Source: Hyphomicrobiales bacterium
GTDB taxonomy: Bacteria > Pseudomonadota > Alphaproteobacteria > Rhizobiales > Methyloligellaceae
Assembly (NCBI GenBank): GCA_028280515.1
Contig: JANQLP010000063.1
Span: 1-64,000, forward strand
Direction of reading: 5' to 3'
DNA: 64,000 bases
This document shows, piece after piece, positions 58,770 through 64,000 of this stretch (position 1 is its first letter; each line of letters starts with the position of its first letter). Both the position numbers and the translations under genes were made by a program. Under the pieces are notes generated by a model. It was not told the DNA's origin, did no database searches, and saw only the letters and a list, made by a program, of their open reading frames with translations.

Positions 58770-59945
58770 GTGAAGATCACAAATGTCCGGCACGTTTCGG
58801 CGCCGCTCGCGTCGGAGATGTCGAATGCCTTCATCAATTTCAGGACGATGACCACGAACGTCGTGGCCGTCGAGACGGACGTCGTCCGCGACGGCGAACC
58901 TGTCATCGGTTACGGTTTTTCGTCGAATGGCCGATACGCCCAACCGGGGCTGCTCGCCTCGCGCTTTCTGCCGCGCCTTGAAGAAGCCGAGCCGGACGCG
59001 CTGCTGGACGAAACGGGCGAGAACATCTCTCCGCAGGCGGTCTGGGCGACGCTCATGTCCAACGAGAAGCCCGGCGGGCACGGCGAGCGGTCCTATTGCA
59101 TCGGCGCGCTCGACACCGCCATTTGGGACGCCCATGCCAAGATCGCGGAAAAGCCGCTCTGGAAGATACTGTCGGAGCGTTACAACGGCGGCGCTTACGA
59201 CGGGAAGGTGCTCGTCTATCCCGGCGGTGGGTACTACAATCCGGGCAAGGACGTCGAGACGTTGCGCGCGGAAATGCGCGGCTACCGTGAGCAGGGCTAC
59301 CGCATCTGCAAGATGAAGGTGGGTGCTGCGCCCCTTGCCGACGACATGAAGCGCGTGGAGGCGGCGGCCGACGAACTGGGGTCGGGCGAAAACCTGGCTG
59401 TTGACGCCAACGGGCGCTTTTCCCTTGAGGAGGCGGTTGCGTTCGGGAAGGCCGTGGAGCCCTTGAAGCTCGCCTGGTACGAAGAGCCGGGCGATCCGCT
59501 CGACTATCATCTCAACGCCGACCTGATCCGGAGCTACTCAGGTGCCATCGCGACCGGCGAGAACCTGTTTTCGCATCAGGACATGACCAATCTTCTGCGC
59601 TTCGGCGGCATGCGCCCGGAGATCGACTGGGTGCAGCCCGATCCGACCCTCTGCTACGGGCTCACGGAAAACCTCGTCATGCTGGACGAGGCGGCGAAGC
59701 TCGGATGGTCGCGGCGGCGGTTCCTGCCGCACGGCGGTCACCAGATCGGTCTTCACATGGCGTCCGGGCTTCAGCTTGGCGGTACGGAATCCTATCCCGG
59801 CGTCTTCGCGCCCTATGGCGGATTCGCCGACGATATCCCGGTTGTCGACGGTTACGTCACGCTGCCGCAGGACCAGCCCGGCATCGGGATCGAACTCAAA
59901 CCGAAACTGATGGACGAGATGCGGCGCGTCCTCGAAATGAACTAG
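58770..59945 (+). CDS. D-tartrate dehydratase-like enolase-superfamily enzyme
   Basis: A 391-residue member of the mandelate racemase/muconate lactonising enolase superfamily that resembles D(-)-tartrate dehydratase of Bradyrhizobium (TarD), which makes oxaloacetate. Visible residues are the KMKVG lysine pair, VDANGRF (Asp), WYEEPGDPLDY (Glu), ATGENLFSHQD (Glu) and the catalytic His in PHGGHQIGL. GYGFSSNGRY and NEKPGGHGERS are TarD-like. The GTG at 58770 is chosen for GGGGGA just upstream and the family N-terminus. Its product would join the oxaloacetate/malate pool. Confidence 0.8.
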   Translation: MKITNVRHVSAPLASEMSNAFINFRTMTTNVVAVETDVVRDGEPVIGYGFSSNGRYAQPGLLASRFLPRLEEAEPDALLDETGENISPQAVWATLMSNEKPGGHGERSYCIGALDTAIWDAHAKIAEKPLWKILSERYNGGAYDGKVLVYPGGGYYNPGKDVETLRAEMRGYREQGYRICKMKVGAAPLADDMKRVEAAADELGSGENLAVDANGRFSLEEAVAFGKAVEPLKLAWYEEPGDPLDYHLNADLIRSYSGAIATGENLFSHQDMTNLLRFGGMRPEIDWVQPDPTLCYGLTENLVMLDEAAKLGWSRRRFLPHGGHQIGLHMASGLQLGGTESYPGVFAPYGGFADDIPVVDGYVTLPQDQPGIGIELKPKLMDEMRRVLEMN

Positions 59946-59955
59946 GTCGGATCAC

Positions 59956-60888
59956 ATGCCAGATATCGTTATTACGGAATTCATGGACGAGGAACCGGTT
60001 GAGGACCTGAAGTCCCGATACAGCGTCCATTGGGACAAGACGCTGTGCGAGCGGCCCGAAGAGATCAAGACTCTGATCCCCGATGCGGTCGCTCTCATCG
60101 TGCGCAACCGCACGCCCGTGTCCGATGATCTCCTGAGCGCCGGCCCGAACCTGAAGGTGCTCGGGCGGCTCGGCGTCGGCCTCGACAATATCGATGTGGA
60201 GGCGTGCGAGCGGCGCGGCGTGACGGTCTGTCCGGCGACCGGGTCAAACAACGTGTCGGTCGCGGAATATGCCGTCTGCGCGGCGATGATGTTGCTGCGT
60301 CGGTCTTTCTTCGCGAAAGACGACGTGCTGGCGGGCAAATGGCCGCGCAACGAAAACGTTGGCCGTGAGGCCCGCGGCAAGACGCTGGGCTTGTTCGGCT
60401 ACGGCATGATCGGGCAGTCGGCCGCGCGGATGGCGCGGGGGTTGGATATGGTGGCCATTGCGCATGACCCTTACGTTCCCGCCGATGCGGAAGGCTGGCA
60501 ATATGCGGAAAGCGTTTCATTCGACGATCTGATTGCGCGAAGTGATGTCCTGTCCGTACACACGCCGCTGCTGCCGGAGACACGGGACCGCATCAATGCC
60601 GACGCCATGAACCGGATGAAGAAGGGCGCGTGTCTCATCAACACCGCGCGCGGCGGCATCATCAACGAGGATGACCTTGTCGCCGCGCTCACCTCGGGCC
60701 AGATCGGCGGCGCGGCCCTCGATGTGTTTGCCGACGAACCCCTGTCGAAGGAAGCCGCCGCCAAGTTCGCGGGCGCGCCCAACCTCATCATGACGCCGCA
60801 CATTTCGGGCGTGACCGAGGAGTCGAGCGCCGCCATCAGCCGCATCACCGTCGACAATGTGCTGCGTGTCCTGGGAGAGAAAAGTTGA
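59956..60888 (+). CDS. slcC: D-2-hydroxyacid dehydrogenase, SlcC-like
   Basis: A 310-residue NAD-dependent 2-hydroxyacid dehydrogenase. The nucleotide-binding loop is GLFGYGMIG. NTARGGIINEDDLV with the catalytic Arg, DVFADEPLS (Glu) and the final TPHISGVTEES (His) complete the site. The opening MPDIVITEFMDE and LIVRNRTPV resemble (S)-sulfolactate dehydrogenase SlcC, which oxidises (S)-sulfolactate to sulfopyruvate. Phosphoglycerate or other 2-hydroxyacids are alternative substrates. The stop overlaps the start of the next gene. Confidence 0.75.
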   Translation: MPDIVITEFMDEEPVEDLKSRYSVHWDKTLCERPEEIKTLIPDAVALIVRNRTPVSDDLLSAGPNLKVLGRLGVGLDNIDVEACERRGVTVCPATGSNNVSVAEYAVCAAMMLLRRSFFAKDDVLAGKWPRNENVGREARGKTLGLFGYGMIGQSAARMARGLDMVAIAHDPYVPADAEGWQYAESVSFDDLIARSDVLSVHTPLLPETRDRINADAMNRMKKGACLINTARGGIINEDDLVAALTSGQIGGAALDVFADEPLSKEAAAKFAGAPNLIMTPHISGVTEESSAAISRITVDNVLRVLGEKS

Positions 60889-61904
60889 GCGATACCGTGC
60901 ATTTCACCTGCGGCGCGCTGGGAGAATTGATGCGCGCCGCTCTGGCCAATTCGAACGTCAGCGACGCCAACGCGCGCTCCGTTGCCGCGGCGCTGCTGGC
61001 GGCGGAAATCGACGGGCGCAAGGGACACGGCTTTTCCCGCATCCCGTCTTATGCCGGTCAGGCGCGGACGGGAAAAGTGGACGGGATGGCGGAGCCGGAG
61101 ATCATCAAGGAGCTGCCGGGGGCGCTGATGATCGACGTGAAGAGCGGATATTTTTACCCGGCGTTCGATCTGGCGGTTGAACGCGTCCCGGACAAGGCGC
61201 GTGCCAACGGTGTTGCGGCAGTCGCCTTTCACAGGTCGCACCATTGCGGCGTGCTCGGTCATCACGTCGAGACGCTTGCGGAAAAGGGCTTTGTCGCGCT
61301 TGTCATGGGCAACACGCCACAGGCCATGGCGCCCTGGGGCGGAAACAAGGCGCTGTTCGGCACGCAGCCTCTGGCATTCGCCAGCCCGCGCGAGAACGGT
61401 TTGCCGCTGGTGATGGACATGGCGCTGACGCAGGTGGCGCGTGGCAACATCATGCGCGCGCAGCAGGAGGGCAAACCGATCCCCGAAGGCTGGGCGACGG
61501 ATGCGCAGGGCAATCCGACCACCGATCCCGAGGTGGCGCTGCGGGAAGGCGTTCTGCTTCCGGTCGGCGGGGCGAAGGGCGCCGCGCTCGGACTGATGAT
61601 CGAAATCCTTGCCGCGCCGCTCACGGGGAGCGCCCTGTCGACCGAGGCCACGTCGTTCTTCACCACCGAGGGCGAGCCACCGGCGGTGGGGGAGTTTCTG
61701 ATCGTTATCGATCCCGAAGCGTTTGCAGGCCGTGCTCAGTTCCAGACACGTGTCGAGGCCATACTGGAGAGCATTGTCGCGCAGGAGGGCGCGCGGCTTC
61801 CCGGTGGCCGGCGCGCGGAGCTGCGCAAGCAGGCGGCAGAGGGCGGGCTTGATGTGCCGGCAAACCTTGTCGAAGAGGCAAGGCAGTTGGCGGGGCAGGC
61901 CTGA
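60885..61904 (+). CDS. comC: Ldh/malate dehydrogenase family enzyme, ComC-like
   Basis: A 339-residue member of the LDH2/MDH2 family, a fold unrelated to the Rossmann dehydrogenases. Features are LLAAEIDGRKGHGFSRIPSY, AFHRSHHCGVLGHHVE (active-site His region), GNTPQAMAPWGG, FGTQPLAFASPR and GAKGAALGLMIEIL. ComC reduces sulfopyruvate to (R)-sulfolactate with NADPH. With SlcC this would invert the stereochemistry before cleavage by SuyAB. Malate or ureidoglycolate are alternatives. The start is a TTG overlapping the previous stop, with GGGAGA upstream. Confidence 0.8.
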   Translation: MSDTVHFTCGALGELMRAALANSNVSDANARSVAAALLAAEIDGRKGHGFSRIPSYAGQARTGKVDGMAEPEIIKELPGALMIDVKSGYFYPAFDLAVERVPDKARANGVAAVAFHRSHHCGVLGHHVETLAEKGFVALVMGNTPQAMAPWGGNKALFGTQPLAFASPRENGLPLVMDMALTQVARGNIMRAQQEGKPIPEGWATDAQGNPTTDPEVALREGVLLPVGGAKGAALGLMIEILAAPLTGSALSTEATSFFTTEGEPPAVGEFLIVIDPEAFAGRAQFQTRVEAILESIVAQEGARLPGGRRAELRKQAAEGGLDVPANLVEEARQLAGQA

Positions 61905-61933
61905 CTGACCCGCGCCTCAGGCTTGACCGGCGC

Positions 61934-62632
61934 TCAATCCGATAACGCAGCATCGATTGCCGCGCGGCAGTGAATCTCGGTTGTCGAGAACACCGGCACG
62001 TCCACATCGTCGTCCGTGACAAGCGACGGGATTTCCGTGCAGCCGAGGATTGCGCCCTCGGCACCCTGTTGTGCATGCAGGTCCTGGATGATCTCCACGT
62101 AACGCGCGCGGGTGGCGTCGCGGAAGTCGTTTCTGACGAGCTCATCGAGGATCGTATCGTGAATGAACGACTTCTCCGTTTCATCGGGCGTGACCGCTGA
62201 AATGCCGTGGCGCTGAAGCGCATCCGGATAAAACTGTCCTTCCATGGTCTGCCGCATCCCGAGCAGCGCAACCTTCTTGAAGCCCGCCATACTCACGGCC
62301 TCGGCGGTCGTTTCGGCGATATGGAGAAACGGGATGCCGATTTGGGGGGAGATCTCGGGGATGAAACGATGCACCCCATTGCAGGCAATCACGATGAACG
62401 CCGCGCCGCCACGCTCGACCGCCCGCGCAGCACCCAGAACGATGTCGCATGCGGTGGCGTAATCACCGCGCCGTTCCGCCGCATCGATGTATTCCTCCCG
62501 GTTCACACTTTCGAGCAGCAAGTGCGCAGAACTCACACCGCCGAGCCGCTCCTGCATGAGCTCATTCAGCCTGCGGTAATAGACGGCCGTCGAAACCCAG
62601 CTCAACCCGCCGATCATGCCGATCTTCTTCAT
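61934..62632 (-). CDS. Aspartate/glutamate racemase family protein (first copy)
   Basis: A 232-residue PLP-independent racemase with the two catalytic cysteines in IACNGVHRF and ILGCTEIPSL. The N-terminal KKIGMIGGLSWVSTAVYYRR and HLLLESVNREEY, and IPFLHIAETTAEAV in the middle, are typical of the aspartate racemase (YgeA-like) subgroup. Its ATG is overlapped by the TGA of the upstream paralogue (ATGA), so the two copies are translationally coupled. It is convergent with comC. Substrate may be aspartate or a related C4 amino or hydroxy acid. Confidence 0.88.
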   Translation of the reverse strand: MKKIGMIGGLSWVSTAVYYRRLNELMQERLGGVSSAHLLLESVNREEYIDAAERRGDYATACDIVLGAARAVERGGAAFIVIACNGVHRFIPEISPQIGIPFLHIAETTAEAVSMAGFKKVALLGMRQTMEGQFYPDALQRHGISAVTPDETEKSFIHDTILDELVRNDFRDATRARYVEIIQDLHAQQGAEGAILGCTEIPSLVTDDDVDVPVFSTTEIHCRAAIDAALSD

Positions 62633-63324
62633 GGCGCGGTCGCTTTTTCGATCGCCGCGCGGCAATGGATGTCGGTCGTCGGGAAGACGGGCACATCGAT
62701 GTCCTTCTCGCCGAGCAGAAGGGGGATTTCCGTGCAGCCGAGAATGGCGCCGTCTGCGCCGCGCGATTGAAGCTCATGGATGATCTCCACGTAGCGTGCC
62801 CGCGTCGTATCGAGAAACACGTCCTTCACCAGCTCCTCATAGATCGAGTCATGGATGAACGATTTTTGGTCCTCGTCGGGGACTACCGTGTCGATGCCGT
62901 GACGCTTGAGGATTTCCGGATAGAACGTCTCCTCCATGGTCTTGCGCACGCCAAGCAGCGCGACCGACGTGAGACCGGCGGCCTTGATCACGTCCGCCGT
63001 GGCCTCGGCGATATGCAGGAACGGAATGGCGATGTGCGGCTCTATCTCCGGCACGAAGCGGTGCACGTCGTTGCAGCTGATGACGATGAACGCGGCGCCG
63101 CCTTGCTCGACCGCGCGCGCGGCGTCGAGGATCATGGCGCAGGCGGCCTGTTCGTCGCCCCGGTCGATCACTGCCTCGACATAAGCCTGGCGGTTGACGC
63201 TCTCCAGGATCAGATGCGCTGAAGTGACGCCGCCGAGCTTCTGCTGCGCGAGCTCGTTCAGGAGGCGGTAGTATTCTGCGGTCGAAACCCAGCTCAGACC
63301 GCCGATCATGCCGATCTTTTTCAT
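62629..63324 (-). CDS. Aspartate/glutamate racemase family protein (second copy)
   Basis: A 231-residue paralogue of the adjacent racemase, highly similar along its length: KKIGMIGGLSWVSTAEYYRL, HLILESVNRQAYVEAV, VISCNDVHRFVPEIEPHIA, HIAEATADVI, GCTEIPLLLGEKDIDV. Both catalytic Cys are present. The stop overlaps the start of the downstream copy. A tandem duplication with retained function, or a heteromeric enzyme, is suggested. Confidence 0.88.
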   Translation of the reverse strand: MKKIGMIGGLSWVSTAEYYRLLNELAQQKLGGVTSAHLILESVNRQAYVEAVIDRGDEQAACAMILDAARAVEQGGAAFIVISCNDVHRFVPEIEPHIAIPFLHIAEATADVIKAAGLTSVALLGVRKTMEETFYPEILKRHGIDTVVPDEDQKSFIHDSIYEELVKDVFLDTTRARYVEIIHELQSRGADGAILGCTEIPLLLGEKDIDVPVFPTTDIHCRAAIEKATAP

Positions 63325-63338
63325 GAGTCCTGGGATCC

Positions 63339-63965
63339 CTACGGGCCCCCGGCGATGACGGTGTCTTCAAATGCCTGGCGCGTCTTCAGGCGATCGTAAT
63401 AGGCGGCGAGGGCGGGAAGGTCAGCCCGTTCGACCGGCAGCGAGAACCAGCGGTGGACGAAGATGCCGAGCGCGCAGTCGGCGATGGTGAGGTCGTTGCC
63501 GGCCACGAATGCCCCCGTATCGGCAAGTTGGGCGTCGAGCAGCGTCATCGCCTGTGTCGCCTGCGTCCGGGCCTTGGCGAGGAAGTCATCGCCGGTTGCG
63601 GAAGGGTCCTTGACGATCAGGCCGAAAAACAGATCGCGGATGCCGATATTCGATGTGGTGGTCTGCCACTCCATCCACTGGTCGACCACCGCGCGCTTCG
63701 CAAGATCCGTGGGGTAAAGCGTCTCGTCTGCGTACTTCGCCGCGAGATAGCGCAGGATGGCGTTGGACTCCCAAATGACCAGGTCGCCTTCGACGAATGT
63801 GGGAACCAGCTTGTTGGGGTTCAGCTTGGCGTATTCCGGGGTATCGCAGGATTCGAAGCCGCGGCCATAGTCGAGCCGCTTGTAATCTGTCTGACCGATT
63901 TCGGCGCACAGCCACAATACCTTGCGCACATTGGAAGAATTCGGACGGCCGTAGATCGTAAACAT
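63339..63965 (-). CDS. Glutathione S-transferase family protein
   Basis: A 208-residue GST with an N-terminal thioredoxin-like domain (FTIYGRPNSSNVRKVLWLCA, where Ser/Asn replace the usual catalytic residue region, then NKLVPTFVEGDLVIWESNAILRYL with the cis-Pro and glutathione-binding Glu-Ser) and an all-helical C-terminal domain (VAGNDLTIADCALGIFVHRW with the N-capping box). It lies 14 bases upstream of the racemase pair and is likely in their transcript. Substrate unknown. Confidence 0.9.
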   Translation of the reverse strand: MFTIYGRPNSSNVRKVLWLCAEIGQTDYKRLDYGRGFESCDTPEYAKLNPNKLVPTFVEGDLVIWESNAILRYLAAKYADETLYPTDLAKRAVVDQWMEWQTTTSNIGIRDLFFGLIVKDPSATGDDFLAKARTQATQAMTLLDAQLADTGAFVAGNDLTIADCALGIFVHRWFSLPVERADLPALAAYYDRLKTRQAFEDTVIAGGP

Positions 63966-64000
63966 GTTCGGTGTGCTCCCTGTTTTATTGGGCCCTGCGG

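Noticed and set aside
57498-59510. 670-codon minus-strand open frame
   Set aside because: Antisense shadow of suyB-like and tarD-like genes.

Overview
The window reads as chromosomal DNA of a GC-rich alphaproteobacterium, most likely of the Hyphomicrobiales (Rhizobiales) type. The reasons are high GC in the housekeeping genes, a perfect alphaproteobacterial SOS box (GTTC-N7-GTTC), the flavour of the small conserved hypotheticals, and DsbB/YqaA/PolA sequences of alphaproteobacterial style. Genus cannot be assigned from the sequence alone. No CRISPR array, rRNA or complete insertion sequence was seen.

Layout. (1) 1-6.5 kb is a surface-glycan or secondary-metabolite cluster: two SGNH-fold proteins, the remnant of a third, a GT17 glycosyltransferase, SxtJ, DUF5989 and a NodU/CmcH-type carbamoyltransferase. 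(2) 6.5-10.6 kb holds ordinary metabolic and protease genes: rhomboid, MmgE/PrpD, thioredoxin-like and M20 peptidase. (3) 10.6-12.5 kb is a gene-poor stretch followed by a strikingly AT-rich formyltransferase gene. (4) 12.468-30.797 kb is an integrated island of about 18.3 kb inserted in the 3' end of a tRNA-Arg(CCG) gene. It is bounded by 51-bp direct repeats and has a P4-type integrase just inside the left end. A decayed phage/satellite module follows: an excisionase-like HTH protein, a replication-initiator-like wHTH protein carrying four palindromes, a lytic transglycosylase and a DUF5681 protein. The cargo comes next: a fused methyltransferase-Mrr restriction protein, an Xre regulator, an M41-like metalloprotein, Abi-alpha, DUF2971, a frameshifted SRAP gene under a LexA box, two Rap1a/Tai-like proteins, a thermonuclease and several small secreted proteins. 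(5) 31-48.9 kb is chromosomal housekeeping: polA, Rieske, amidohydrolase, GNAT, glpK, L,D-transpeptidase, an orphan pstB, dsbB, yqaA, tRNA-Leu(CAA), a D,D-carboxypeptidase and a flippase. (6) 49.1-64 kb is a catabolic locus.

The catabolic locus is the most interesting metabolic system. A GntR/UTRA regulator (50831) heads about 11 kb of tightly packed, often overlapping plus-strand genes. They encode a four-subunit succinate dehydrogenase/fumarate reductase-like complex, a two-subunit class I fumarase/tartrate dehydratase, a two-subunit UxaA-family lyase best matching sulfolactate sulfo-lyase (SuyAB), a secreted cupin, an enolase-superfamily D-tartrate-dehydratase-like enzyme, and two 2-hydroxyacid dehydrogenases resembling SlcC and ComC. 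A ThDP enzyme is divergent from the regulator. Two overlapping Asp/Glu racemase paralogues and a GST lie on the opposite strand downstream. The set suggests that hydroxy- or sulfo-substituted C3/C4 acids are fed into pyruvate and oxaloacetate. The combination is inferred and the true substrate is unknown.

Start sites were chosen from ribosome-binding sites, overlap with the upstream stop (ATGA, TGATG, GTGA) and family N-termini. Several differ from the longest open frame.
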